DNA from: Clostridia bacterium
Lineage (GTDB): Bacteria > Bacillota > Clostridia > Oscillospirales > Acutalibacteraceae
DNA length: 34,746 bases
NCBI GenBank assembly: GCA_900767025.1
Contig: CAAFXS010000099.1
Span: 1-34,746 of the forward strand
Direction: 5' to 3'
Positions 22,383 to 28,887 of this stretch are shown here, piece by piece (within the stretch, counting starts at the first letter, position 1; every line of letters starts with the position of its first letter). The notes under the pieces are model-generated. The model did not search any database. It was not told the origin of the DNA and saw nothing but the letters and a program-made list of their open reading frames with translations. The translations under genes were made by a program, and so were the position numbers.

Positions 22383-22914
22383 TTTTTTCCGCCTCTCTTA
22401 TTATTGTTTCGACAATATCATTTTGATGCTTTTTCAAATAACTTATAATTTCCGTTTTCTTTTCAATCGGAAATGTAAAAGTCTTTTCAAAATAATCTCG
22501 CTCGTCTTTTTCTAAACTGTAACCGTCTAATTCGTCTAAATCATCTATTGAAAACCGTTCAAATCCGAAATCTGACATGTCAAAATCTACAATATCGTCA
22601 AGTTCGTCATTCAGCAAATTAAAATCCCAATTTGATTGTTCGCTTACCTTGTTATCTGCCAATCTGAATGCTTTTACCTGTTCCGGCGTTAGTTCGTCCG
22701 CCAAAACGCACGGTATTGATTTGTAATTAAGGTTTTGACACGCTTTGTACCTTGTATGTCCTGCAATAATAACGCCGTCTTTATCAATAACAATCGGTAC
22801 TTGAAAACCAAATTGTTTTATACTTTCAATCACATACTGTACGGCGGCATCGTTATTTCTCGGATTTTTTTCATACGGCTTTATTGTATTTATATCTCTC
22901 TCAATTACTTTCAC
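22375..22914 (-). CDS. ParB-like N-terminal domain protein (179 aa)
   Basis: Starts with GTG after AAGGCGGTG; no ATG is available nearby. Residues 1-100 are a ParB/sulfiredoxin-fold domain: INTIKPYEKNPRNNDAAVQY, VIESIKQFGFQVPIVIDKDG, and GHTRYKACQNL (ParB box II type). In other Bacillota phages a very similar domain is fused to DNA N6/N4 methyltransferases (from memory, including the segment AFRLADNKVSE). Here it stands alone with an acidic C-terminal half (DELDDIVDFDMSDFGFERFS). The overlap with the radical SAM gene argues that the two act together, perhaps as DNA-recognition and modification partners. Confidence 0.85.
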   Translation of the reverse strand: MKVIERDINTIKPYEKNPRNNDAAVQYVIESIKQFGFQVPIVIDKDGVIIAGHTRYKACQNLNYKSIPCVLADELTPEQVKAFRLADNKVSEQSNWDFNLLNDELDDIVDFDMSDFGFERFSIDDLDELDGYSLEKDERDYFEKTFTFPIEKKTEIISYLKKHQNDIVETIIREAEKND

Positions 22915-22991
22915 TTTTTCACCGCCTTTTTATGTTCATATCTCTGCGCCCACCCCTGCTCGACATGTTTGATATTTGTTTCCCAAAAAAT

Positions 22992-23015
22992 AAAAACCGC
23001 ATCTCTGCGGTTTAT
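22992..23015 (-). terminator. Terminator at the early/late boundary (GAGA loop)
   Basis: AAACCGCA (22994-23001) and TGCGGTTT (23006-23013) make an 8-bp stem with a GNRA-like loop (GAGA on the minus strand), followed leftward by TTTTTATTTTTT. It would stop transcripts coming from the early genes before the ParB/late genes and so is a natural target for late regulation. T-runs on the plus side are shorter. Confidence 0.85.
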
Positions 23016-23029
23016 TTTCATCCATTTTA

Positions 23030-23035
23030 ATCATA
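23030..23035 (-). promoter_or_regulatory. Putative activator-dependent late promoter (extended -10)
   Basis: On the minus strand TGATATGAT gives an extended -10 (TGnTATGAT, hexamer at 23035-23030) with no good -35. The 12-bp direct repeats at 23061-23092 lie about 25 bp upstream. The layout fits a promoter switched on by the DUF1492 protein encoded just upstream. A terminator follows within about 20 nt, which would demand antitermination or read-through. Confidence 0.4.
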
Positions 23036-23060
23036 TCACGCTTTGTCTATTAAATGTTTT

Positions 23061-23092
23061 ACAAAAAAGTCAAAAAACATACAAAAAAGTCA
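23061..23092. repeat. Two 12-bp direct repeats, 20-bp period (possible late-regulator sites)
   Basis: ACAAAAAAGTCA occurs at 23061-23072 and again at 23081-23092, exactly two helical turns apart, in the gap between early and late genes. Such phased repeats usually bind a dimeric or tandem protein on one DNA face. Confidence 0.65.
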
Positions 23093-23097
23093 CAAAA

Positions 23098-23295
23098 TCA
23101 AAACTTTTTATCAATGTTGTGTTGCAAATAATACCATTTACCGACTTTATAGCCTCTTTCAATAAGATTTTCATTCTGTTCTTTTGTTTTGTAAAAACTG
23201 CAAGTGTCTGAATGTGCGCAAATACAGTTTGTCAATGCTCTGCATTTAGGCGTTGTCTTTGTGCCGACATAAGCAAAACAATCATATCTAATCAT
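23098..23295 (-). CDS. Cys-rich small protein (65 aa)
   Basis: ATG after GAGAGGAAACAAATAAATG, with an ATGA-type 4-nt overlap with the DUF1492 gene. Cysteines at positions 6, 18, 24, 26 and 32 in DCFAYVGTKTTPKCRALTNC and ICAHSDTCSFYKTKEQNENL form a likely zinc- or metal-binding cluster. The C...C...C.FYKT.EQ pattern recurs in small Clostridia phage proteins. It is the last early gene before the late switch; function unknown. Confidence 0.75.
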   Translation of the reverse strand: MIRYDCFAYVGTKTTPKCRALTNCICAHSDTCSFYKTKEQNENLIERGYKVGKWYYLQHNIDKKF

Positions 23296-23720
23296 TTATT
23301 TGTTTCCTCTCTTTTGTCTAAAATTTTTTGAACACTTTTTAATGCTCTGCCGTGAATTGTCGTACTCCATGAATATGATTTGTCATATTTAGCGGATACA
23401 TCATAAAAAGTTAAATTCTGAACATATATCATGTGTAGTGTGTCATATTCAACTGTGTCTAATTGCTCAATCGTGCTTATGATTTCTTGTCTGACTGATA
23501 TAAGTTCTTGCAATCGTTTCTCAAGTTCTTTTTCAAGTTCAATATATTTGCCTATCGCATTTGCCATTCTATCAGGATTTACGCTTGTTTGTACTCTTTC
23601 AGAAAAGAGAGAAGAGGATGCCCCCTCTGCCGCCGCCTGCAACTGCTCTATTTCAATTTTTTTATTTTCAATAAGAGTGTTGAGTTTTTTTATTTGTTTC
23701 AAATAAGTTTTTGCTTGCAT
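23292..23720 (-). CDS. DUF1492 sigma-70 region-4-like late transcription regulator (142 aa)
   Basis: I start at the ATG of MQAKTYLKQIKKLNTLIENK (23720), with AGAGGTGG upstream; a GTG at 23735 would lie in that site. After a coiled-coil half (IEIEQLQAAAEGASSS; LEKELEKRLQELISVRQEII) comes a sigma-region-4-type HTH (YDTLHMIYVQNLTFYDVSAK, SYSWSTTIHGRALKSVQKIL). This is the ArpU/RinA/DUF1492 type that activates late genes in Bacillota phages. It sits as the penultimate early gene, just before the terminator and repeat-containing promoter region of the late operon. Confidence 0.85.
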   Translation of the reverse strand: MQAKTYLKQIKKLNTLIENKKIEIEQLQAAAEGASSSLFSERVQTSVNPDRMANAIGKYIELEKELEKRLQELISVRQEIISTIEQLDTVEYDTLHMIYVQNLTFYDVSAKYDKSYSWSTTIHGRALKSVQKILDKREETNK

Positions 23721-23752
23721 GTTGTTACATTCCACCTCTCGCTTTTTTGATT

Positions 23753-24592
23753 TTACAGTTCCTTAATGTTATTAAATCTGTAATTTTTCTTTGCATCCTG
23801 CTTAATTGATAAACAGTAATTGCCGCTTTCACTTTTGCATTTTTCGGCAATTCTGCCGCTGATTGCTTCGTCAATGTTTATCAAGTCGTTCAAAGTACAC
23901 TCACTTGATATAATCGTAAACGGCAAATTTTTATTATAGCGATAATTCAATATTTCAAATGCAAGGTTTATGTCCGCTGTTGTAGGTCTCTGCGGTACTC
24001 CGTCCGCTCCTTTGCCTGTTTTGAATAAATCGTCAATATATAGAACATCCGCATTTTTTATTTCGTTAATCAAGGCTTCGTATTCCTCGTTATTGTTTAT
24101 TGATGCTTTAATTTTGACAATTTCATCACGCCAAAGCATGTATTTTGTATCATAGCCCATTTTTAACAATTTAATTGCTATTGCCGTGCAAATATGCGTT
24201 TTGCCGCATCCGCTCTGACCGCCTATAAAAAACCATTTACCTTTGCCGTTTTCGATATAACTTATCGCATCTGTTTTTATCTGTTTCTGAAATTCATTCC
24301 CGACCGTGAAATTATCGAATGTGTATTTTTTAACTGTGTCTTTCAGTCCGCTTTTATTCAGGCGTTTTATTGCCTTTCTAACCCTTTGACATTTGCACAT
24401 TACGAATGTTTCATAATATCTGCCGTCATATTCCTTGACTTCGTATAATCCGCCTTTATTAAGGCATAAAGGGCAATTATATCCGTCAATTTCATTCAGA
24501 TTTCCGTTTTCTTTGTTCAGTCTTTCACAGCGCATTTTCATTAAATCGACTGCGCTGTTACAAGATTGTTCCGACATCTCCGTATTTGTCAT
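23753..24592 (-). CDS. dnaC: DnaC/IstB-type helicase loader (279 aa)
   Basis: ATG after AAAGGACAG, overlapping the end of the replisome organizer gene by 35 nt. N-terminal zinc site CPLC...CKC (Cys40, 43, 66, 68), then AAA+ ATPase with Walker A GGQSGCGKT (124-132), Walker B VLYIDD (about 181-186) and sensor region FTIISSECTLNDLINID. The family brings host replicative helicase to the phage origin opened by the initiator encoded upstream. Gene order initiator-loader is typical of siphovirus replication modules. Confidence 0.92.
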   Translation of the reverse strand: MTNTEMSEQSCNSAVDLMKMRCERLNKENGNLNEIDGYNCPLCLNKGGLYEVKEYDGRYYETFVMCKCQRVRKAIKRLNKSGLKDTVKKYTFDNFTVGNEFQKQIKTDAISYIENGKGKWFFIGGQSGCGKTHICTAIAIKLLKMGYDTKYMLWRDEIVKIKASINNNEEYEALINEIKNADVLYIDDLFKTGKGADGVPQRPTTADINLAFEILNYRYNKNLPFTIISSECTLNDLINIDEAISGRIAEKCKSESGNYCLSIKQDAKKNYRFNNIKEL

Positions 24593-25409
24593 TTTTTACT
24601 GTCCTTTCATCTTCAACATAGTTTTTATCAAGATAATCAATATATCCTGAATTAAAGAATGTACTGCCGTTTTGCGCCTTTCGCCAACTGTCTTTTTTTA
24701 GGTCATTAACATACCTGTCAATCGCTCGTTTCATTTCGTCATATCCAATTTTATAGATTGCTTTTTTCTTTGCATCGGATATTTGACCTTTTCCTTTTTT
24801 TTTCGGATAAAGTTTCCACAGCCTTTCAAACAGTTCATTTATTTCCGTTGAGCCTGTTTTTTTCATCTTTTCTTCTTCGCTTTGCACATCATTTTGAGCA
24901 TTTTTTGACTGTTCAATGCACATAGTATTATCTATATTATCTATATCTAATTCTATATCTATATCTGTTGCGTTACCTTGCGTTACTTGTAGCGTTACAT
25001 CATTAGTTGTGCATTTAGGTAATGATTTTTGCCTTTCTCTATATCTTGAAACACGGTTTCTTGTTTGCTCTCTTACTTTTTCAAGCCCCTGTACATTTTG
25101 ATATTTTTCCCAATTAGTAATTTTTAGGAAGTCGTCAACCCTTTCAATCATTTCAAATTTTTCAAATGTTGTTAAGGCTAACTGTACAGTCGCTAACGGC
25201 ATATTAAATTGAGCGGCTAATGTTTGCTCGGTATATGGGATATTTGTTGTCAAATAAATTTGACCGCTGTCGTTCGTCGTGCCTGCAAGACATAACAATT
25301 TTACCCATGCCACAATAATAGCGTAGCCCTCTGGCATAGTTTCAATTACTCTAATTTTTCGGTTATTGAATATGTCTGTTGTAATCTTTATCCATTTAAC
25401 ATCAGCCAT
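24558..25409 (-). CDS. Phage replisome organizer / replication initiator (283 aa)
   Basis: ATG after GGGGGCG. The N-terminal 120 residues (DVKWIKITTDIFNNRKIRVI, MPEGYAIIVAWVKLLCLAG, IPYTEQTLAAQFNMPLATVQ) match the phage replisome organizer winged-helix domain. A basic stretch (REQTRNRVSRYRERQ) and an Asp/Ile/Asn linker encoded by the repeat DNA follow. The C-terminal part (LFERLWKLYPKKKGKGQISD) matches the DnaD-like/DUF-type helicase loader contact region. The gene contains its own likely origin. It precedes the DnaC-type gene. Confidence 0.9.
   Translation of the reverse strand: MADVKWIKITTDIFNNRKIRVIETMPEGYAIIVAWVKLLCLAGTTNDSGQIYLTTNIPYTEQTLAAQFNMPLATVQLALTTFEKFEMIERVDDFLKITNWEKYQNVQGLEKVREQTRNRVSRYRERQKSLPKCTTNDVTLQVTQGNATDIDIELDIDNIDNTMCIEQSKNAQNDVQSEEEKMKKTGSTEINELFERLWKLYPKKKGKGQISDAKKKAIYKIGYDEMKRAIDRYVNDLKKDSWRKAQNGSTFFNSGYIDYLDKNYVEDERTVKNDKYGDVGTIL
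24920..24998. other. Putative replication origin: AT-rich repeats plus three GCGTTAC iterons
   Basis: Inside the initiator gene, GCGTTAC occurs three times (24970-24976, 24980-24986, 24992-24998; 10- and 12-bp spacing) next to an AT-rich tract of ATCTAT-type repeats (about 24926-24967). The DNA encodes a low-complexity linker, DIDIELDIDNID, of the protein. This layout, iterons beside an unwinding element in the initiator gene, is the usual one for siphovirus origins. Confidence 0.65.
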
Positions 25410-25428
25410 AAAATCGCCCCCTTAATCA

Positions 25429-25671
25429 TCAATCTGTATCAGTATAATGAAAATCACCGTAAAGATTATTATCAAGATAATCGTTATCGCTTTCAGCCTT
25501 ATAATTGTGTTCATTGATTATTTCCTCAATCCGCAATAAAGTATGTTTCTTTACGGCAGGCGGCAGGAAGCCCCACCGCCAAGAAATCATCGCTATTGTG
25601 AATGTTTGCACAATCAGCAATAGAAAAACTGTTATAATTGCACCGCAAATATATAGCATAGCCTGTGTCAT
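25429..25671 (-). CDS. Single-pass membrane protein (80 aa)
   Basis: Start at MTQAMLYICGAIITVFLLLI, after AAAGGAG; the further upstream Met lies in the preceding gene. One hydrophobic helix (residues 4-28) is followed by a charged cytosolic tail (LRIEEIINEHNYKAESDND). The ATG overlaps the stop of the preceding gene by ATGA, so the two are coupled. No known family; small membrane proteins among early genes are often host-interaction accessory proteins, but there is no direct evidence here. Confidence 0.7.
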   Translation of the reverse strand: MTQAMLYICGAIITVFLLLIVQTFTIAMISWRWGFLPPAVKKHTLLRIEEIINEHNYKAESDNDYLDNNLYGDFHYTDTD

Positions 25672-25874
25672 ATTATAGTCTCCTTTAATACCCACCGTTT
25701 AAGTTCATAGTCATAATAAATCAAGTATTTAACATCAGGCTTTAACTGCTTTTTGAACGGCTGATATTCCGTCAATTTGCTGTCTGTTTCAATAACAACA
25801 AAAGCATTTGATTTAGGTGTAGGCTTCGTTTCCTGCTCCTCTCTCAACTGAATATATCTTTCAAAATCTGTCAT
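25668..25874 (-). CDS. Hypothetical early protein (68 aa)
   Basis: Start ATG shares the TAATG with the stop of the previous gene, with GGAGCG as ribosome binding site. Highly charged N-terminus (MTDFERYIQLREEQETKPTP) then beta-like C-terminal part (DVKYLIYYDYELKRWVLKET). Lies in a dense, translationally coupled run of small early genes. No recognised family or motif. Confidence 0.65.
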   Translation of the reverse strand: MTDFERYIQLREEQETKPTPKSNAFVVIETDSKLTEYQPFKKQLKPDVKYLIYYDYELKRWVLKETII

Positions 25875-26119
25875 TATTTATCGCTCCAATCTAACCGCTG
25901 ACCGCAAACATCGCAATAGTAACTTTCCCAACTCTCAAAAAAGAATGAATTGCAACTCGGGCAACGCCTTTTGTCTGTAACTTTCAACGGCACTTGTTTT
26001 TTAAGTGCTATTGTGCAGTTAATCATATCGTCAAATGTGAAATCTGGTAGTATAACATTTGCATTTAGCAATGTAACAAAAAGTTCGTGTGTGCTTTTCA
26101 TTGTTATTTCAGTATTCAT
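25874..26119 (-). CDS. Small zinc-ribbon protein (81 aa)
   Basis: ATG after AGGTAAAAAAT. The C-terminal half carries a CxxC...CxxC zinc ribbon: RRCPSCNSFFFESWESYYCD followed by VCGQRLDW. The N-terminal half is helical (MKSTHELFVTLLNANVILPD). Zinc-ribbon proteins of this size are frequent in phage early operons; nucleic-acid or protein binding is likely but not proven. Confidence 0.75.
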   Translation of the reverse strand: MNTEITMKSTHELFVTLLNANVILPDFTFDDMINCTIALKKQVPLKVTDKRRCPSCNSFFFESWESYYCDVCGQRLDWSDK

Positions 26120-26486
26120 ATTTTTTACCTACCACTTTTTTCACACAGGTTGACAATTTTGCGTGTACTACTTCACAAACCAAGCAGTATTCAGGTCTAC
26201 CAAAGTGAGCATATTCATCACGCATTCCTGCCAATATATCATCAAACCTATCCGCAAAATCTTTTATGGCTTCGGCTCTAATTTCTTTTTCAAGCCTTTC
26301 ATACACTTCTATTTGTTTAGTGTCTTTCAACCTTTCAATCTCTGCTTGCTGTCTGTTGATAAGGTTAAGGGAATCCGTTAGTATTTTGTCTGAACAATCC
26401 CTATCTGGCATATAAGGGCATCCAGTACAATTGTATGTTCCGTTAGTATGAATTGCCAAAGCCTTTATAATTTCTTTATCTGTCAT
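26109..26486 (-). CDS. Cys-containing early phage protein with central coiled coil (125 aa)
   Basis: ATG after GTGAGGTAACAG. N-terminal MTDKEIIKALAIHTNGTYNC with Cys20, Cys23, Cys31 (CTGCPYMPDRDC) is followed by the coiled-coil 'LTDSLNLINRQQAEIERLKD'. This combination is common in Clostridia phages ('dAldLInRQkaEIERLk'). A second Cys group (CLVC) occurs near the end. Possible metal binding. Function unknown. Overlaps the following gene by 11 nt. Confidence 0.75.
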   Translation of the reverse strand: MTDKEIIKALAIHTNGTYNCTGCPYMPDRDCSDKILTDSLNLINRQQAEIERLKDTKQIEVYERLEKEIRAEAIKDFADRFDDILAGMRDEYAHFGRPEYCLVCEVVHAKLSTCVKKVVGKKYEY

Positions 26487-26492
26487 AATCTG

Positions 26493-26594
26493 TTACCTCA
26501 CTAACAAACAAATAATAAGCCCAAACGAAATAGCATTTGTATACCAAATCCGAAATAGCAGTTTTCTTAACTCTTCAAACTGTCTTTCCGTCAT
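26493..26594 (-). CDS. Tiny membrane protein (33 aa)
   Basis: ATG at 26594 with AGAGAGG about 9 nt upstream; 33 codons end in TAA. MTERQFEELRKLLFRIWYTN then AISFGLIICLLVR: a charged helix followed by one short hydrophobic segment. It overlaps the end of the preceding gene by 20 nt and ends just before the next ribosome binding site. Too short to classify; supported by signals and packing only. Confidence 0.55.
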   Translation of the reverse strand: MTERQFEELRKLLFRIWYTNAISFGLIICLLVR

Positions 26595-26766
26595 TTTCCT
26601 CAACCTCTCTTTCAAGCCATTGTTTTATACATCGGATACAATGCGTTTCTTCGCAAAAGAAACAATCCATACTCGGTATTTCATAATCTCTTTCAAACAC
26701 TTTACGAGTAAGAAACTCCGCCATTTCATCAATCGTCATATTTTTGATTTTTTCAAAGTTTGTCAT
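26575..26766 (-). CDS. Cys-rich early protein (63 aa)
   Basis: ATG after GCGAGGTGACGGCG, in ATGA overlap with the previous gene. MTNFEKIKNMTIDEMAEFLT followed by CFFC..THCIRC (four cysteines) and a C-terminal WLEREVEEN matches the small 'FEKI...MAEFL...C..C...C..WLE' proteins of Clostridia phages. The four cysteines probably bind a zinc ion. Function unknown. Confidence 0.75.
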   Translation of the reverse strand: MTNFEKIKNMTIDEMAEFLTRKVFERDYEIPSMDCFFCEETHCIRCIKQWLEREVEENDGKTV

Positions 26767-27029
26767 TCGCCGTCACCTCGCCATTGCCACTTAGTCAGCA
26801 CTTCATTCCTCGGATTTAAGCAATCCTCACAGTAACTCTCGTCATCATCAGAGAAATGCTTACAAGTCGGGCAACATTTGTGTATGTCACCCTTTGCTTT
26901 TTCAAGCCTGTTTCTCAATTTTTCAATCAAATCAAAAGTACCCCAACAATCAACTTTGTAATGTTCACACGCATAACAATATGTTTTATCACAATCGGAC
27001 GCTTTTTCAATCAATTCAAGTGTTGTCAT
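26763..27029 (-). CDS. Cys-rich putative zinc-binding protein (88 aa)
   Basis: ATG after AAAGAGGTAAAGC. Two cysteine clusters: CDKTYCYACEHYKVDCWG near the N-terminus and CCPTCKHFSDDDESYCEDCL later, separated by a helix (DLIEKLRNRLEKAKGDIH). The C-terminus contains a conserved-looking KWQWRGD. Part of the coupled small-gene run between the methyltransferase and replication genes. Function unknown. Confidence 0.75.
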   Translation of the reverse strand: MTTLELIEKASDCDKTYCYACEHYKVDCWGTFDLIEKLRNRLEKAKGDIHKCCPTCKHFSDDDESYCEDCLNPRNEVLTKWQWRGDGE

Positions 27030-27043
27030 TTTGCTTTACCTCT

Positions 27044-27838
27044 TTATTTCAATTCAAGTTGAACAGAAAAGTTATTTAACATCTGTTCCTGCGCCGCTTT
27101 ATAGAATTTCTTATCTATTTCAAAGCCGTAACTGTTACGGTTTAATTCATAAGCCGCTCGCAATGTTGAGCCGCTTCCTGCGCAAGGGTCAATTACCACA
27201 TCGCCCTCGTCCGTGAATATTTCAATCAACTGTTTCAAAAGGTTAATCGGTTTCTGTGTCGGGTGTAGTTTCGGATATTTTCCGCCGTCTCTTTCCCACT
27301 TAAACCAATTAAAAATCATCTTGCCGCCATTGTTGAATTTCGGCAATTTATCACGGTATAAGACAACCGCAAATTCTGTTGCTCCGACAATTCGCATATT
27401 CGCTTTTAACACCTGCGCCGAATAGTTTTTGATAAAGAACAGCGGATAATTGTTCATAAATCCGTATTTTTTGCCGTACTCAATGACTGTCTGTATTTGC
27501 TCAAATGCGCAAAATACAATCATTGCCGGGGCTTTTCCTGTCTCTTTCGGCTCAGGCTTCAATAAGCGACTGCAAAAGTGCATATACTCGGCAATTTTGA
27601 AATTGTTGTCCGTGTTAAAAAACTGCTTGCCTGCAAGTTTGCTTTCGCCGTTGCTGTTATCTCCGCCGTTATACCACATCGGGTTTGAAGCAAAGGCATT
27701 TACGCCGATATTGTACGGAATATCCGCAATAACAAGTTGTGCTTTCGGTATGTTATATCGCTTGTAATTTTGAAAATTGTCATTGTAAAGTTCACAAGCA
27801 ATTTTCTTTTCTCTTCTGATAATTTGATTTTCAGCCAT
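27044..27838 (-). CDS. DNA methyltransferase, beta-class N6-adenine/N4-cytosine type (264 aa)
   Basis: Start at MAENQIIRR, in TAATG overlap with the previous gene. Catalytic motif IV appears as DIPY (39-42, variant of DPPY) before the SAM-binding motif DPCAGSGSTLRAA (217-229), so the order is beta class. LHPTQKP (191-197) is the usual motif X neighbour. No restriction enzyme gene is nearby, so this is an orphan methylase that could protect phage DNA or regulate packaging and expression. The target base and site cannot be read from sequence. Confidence 0.9.
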   Translation of the reverse strand: MAENQIIRREKKIACELYNDNFQNYKRYNIPKAQLVIADIPYNIGVNAFASNPMWYNGGDNSNGESKLAGKQFFNTDNNFKIAEYMHFCSRLLKPEPKETGKAPAMIVFCAFEQIQTVIEYGKKYGFMNNYPLFFIKNYSAQVLKANMRIVGATEFAVVLYRDKLPKFNNGGKMIFNWFKWERDGGKYPKLHPTQKPINLLKQLIEIFTDEGDVVIDPCAGSGSTLRAAYELNRNSYGFEIDKKFYKAAQEQMLNNFSVQLELK

Positions 27839-28128
27839 TATTTCATACCCCACTTTTTTCTGATTTCGGAAGCGTGCGCCTTTACAACTTCGGCTTTGTC
27901 TAAATCAAGCATTATTTCTTCGCTGAACAATCTGTTCATCTCGTCTTCGATAGCCTGCGCCAATTTCGGCTGTTTTGTCTGTGCCACCAAGCCGTCAGAT
28001 ACATTGTAAAGCCGGACTAAAAACATCCACCCTGCAAAGTTAAATCCGTGCGGCACTCCTTCTTCATATCCGTATTTATAGCCTTGATTATAGGCTATCT
28101 GCGGGTTACTGCTTATTCTTTTCGCCAT
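27838..28128 (-). CDS. Hypothetical early protein (96 aa)
   Basis: Start chosen at MAKRISSNPQIAYNQGYKYG after GGGGGCGG; upstream Mets lie in the previous gene. The N-terminal AYNQGYKYGYEEGVPHGFNF, then AGWMFLVRLYNVSDGL and a helical C-terminal part (QAIEDEMNRLFSEEIMLDLD), is a pattern I associate with small conserved phage proteins, without a known function. Coupled to the methyltransferase gene by TAATG. Confidence 0.7.
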   Translation of the reverse strand: MAKRISSNPQIAYNQGYKYGYEEGVPHGFNFAGWMFLVRLYNVSDGLVAQTKQPKLAQAIEDEMNRLFSEEIMLDLDKAEVVKAHASEIRKKWGMK

Positions 28129-28327
28129 GATTACCGCCCCCTTTGTAATGTTCAATATCAGTTATGTCGCTGCAACTTGCTCTTACAAGTTTGTCGATTG
28201 CACGGCCTATGTCCTTTTCGCCCCAGCCGTTCATTGCGCACAATCTGTTCAGATGCCACAATGTTTGAGCGGTGACAACTATTGATATTCGTCTTAAATT
28301 CTTTTTGTTGCTCTGTTTATATTTCAT
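28106..28327 (-). CDS. Small basic protein, possibly ribbon-helix-helix (73 aa)
   Basis: Start at MKYKQSNKKNLRRISIVVTA, an ATG lying in the end of the DUF1064 gene. A short strand (RRISIVV) followed by two helices (AQTLWHLNRLCAMNGWGEKD, IGRAIDKLVRASCSD) suggests a ribbon-helix-helix-like or related DNA-binding fold, with a hydrophilic tail. Overlaps the next gene by 23 nt. Family membership is tentative. Confidence 0.65.
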   Translation of the reverse strand: MKYKQSNKKNLRRISIVVTAQTLWHLNRLCAMNGWGEKDIGRAIDKLVRASCSDITDIEHYKGGGNHGEKNKQ

Positions 28328-28643
28328 TGATTTTAATTCCGTGTACATATAGCATAAGTTTTCGCTTTATGATGTAGTCCTTTGTCCTATATCCTTTCGT
28401 ATCCTCGACAACCGTTTTGCCGTTTTGGGTATATACAAAATCCGCCTTATATGCGCATTCTCTTTCGACAGTTTTTCCGTTTATTTTTTGAGAGGGGATA
28501 AGTACAAATTTGACCTGTGTTTTCAAGTTTTGAATTGCGCCTGCTCGTTCAAGCAAACGCAATTCGTTATACCTTGCCGCTTCTTTTTTGCTGTCAAATT
28601 TAATGCCATTCACGACAGCCTTTTTGTTTCTGTATTTAGTCAT
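28317..28643 (-). CDS. DUF1064 protein, RecU/RusA-like nuclease (108 aa)
   Basis: Start at MTKYRNKKAVVNGIKFDSKK, right after the previous gene's overlapping end. The signature KFDSKKEAARYNELRLLERA, LKTQVKFVLIP, AYKADFVYTQNGKTVVEDTK and GYRTKDYIIKRKLM matches DUF1064, a small PD-(D/E)xK-like nuclease family common in Bacillota phages and thought to act on branched DNA. The D...E.K residues (KADFVY...VVEDTKG) provide the likely catalytic site. It sits with RecT, SSB and YqaJ genes, consistent with recombination. Confidence 0.85.
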   Translation of the reverse strand: MTKYRNKKAVVNGIKFDSKKEAARYNELRLLERAGAIQNLKTQVKFVLIPSQKINGKTVERECAYKADFVYTQNGKTVVEDTKGYRTKDYIIKRKLMLYVHGIKINEI

Positions 28644-28887
28644 CAAATACACCTTTTGACACAGCCTCGCCGTAGCTCATTCCCAATTCAGAGCAAATAC
28701 TGACTATTTCAGACCAACCTTTTTTTACATCGGTTTTTTGCTTTTTAGGCTTATAGTATTTTCTTTGACATTCCAATTTGTTAATACGCCTGCAATCATC
28801 AGAGCAAAATTTTGCTTGCAATGTTCCGGCAATAAACTCTTTGCCGCAAATCGCACATTTCATTGTGTATTCGTGCTTCTGTTTCAA
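28636..28887 (-). CDS. Zinc-finger early protein (83 aa)
   Basis: The longest form starts with TTG overlapping the SSB stop (TTGA) and has GGGGGTGAC upstream; an alternative ATG at 28863 gives 75 aa but lacks a good ribosome binding site. Cysteines CAICGKEFIAGTLQAKFCSD, then DCRR, form a C2-C2-type finger found in small phage proteins. The rest (LECQRKYYKPKKQKTDVKKG) is basic. It probably binds nucleic acid. Start codon is uncertain. Confidence 0.72.
   Translation of the reverse strand: MKQKHEYTMKCAICGKEFIAGTLQAKFCSDDCRRINKLECQRKYYKPKKQKTDVKKGWSEIVSICSELGMSYGEAVSKGVFDD

Noticed and set aside
22919..22966. 15-aa basic ORF (MSSRGGRRDMNIKRR) upstream of the ParB gene
   Set aside because: No convincing ribosome binding site and too short; probably chance.
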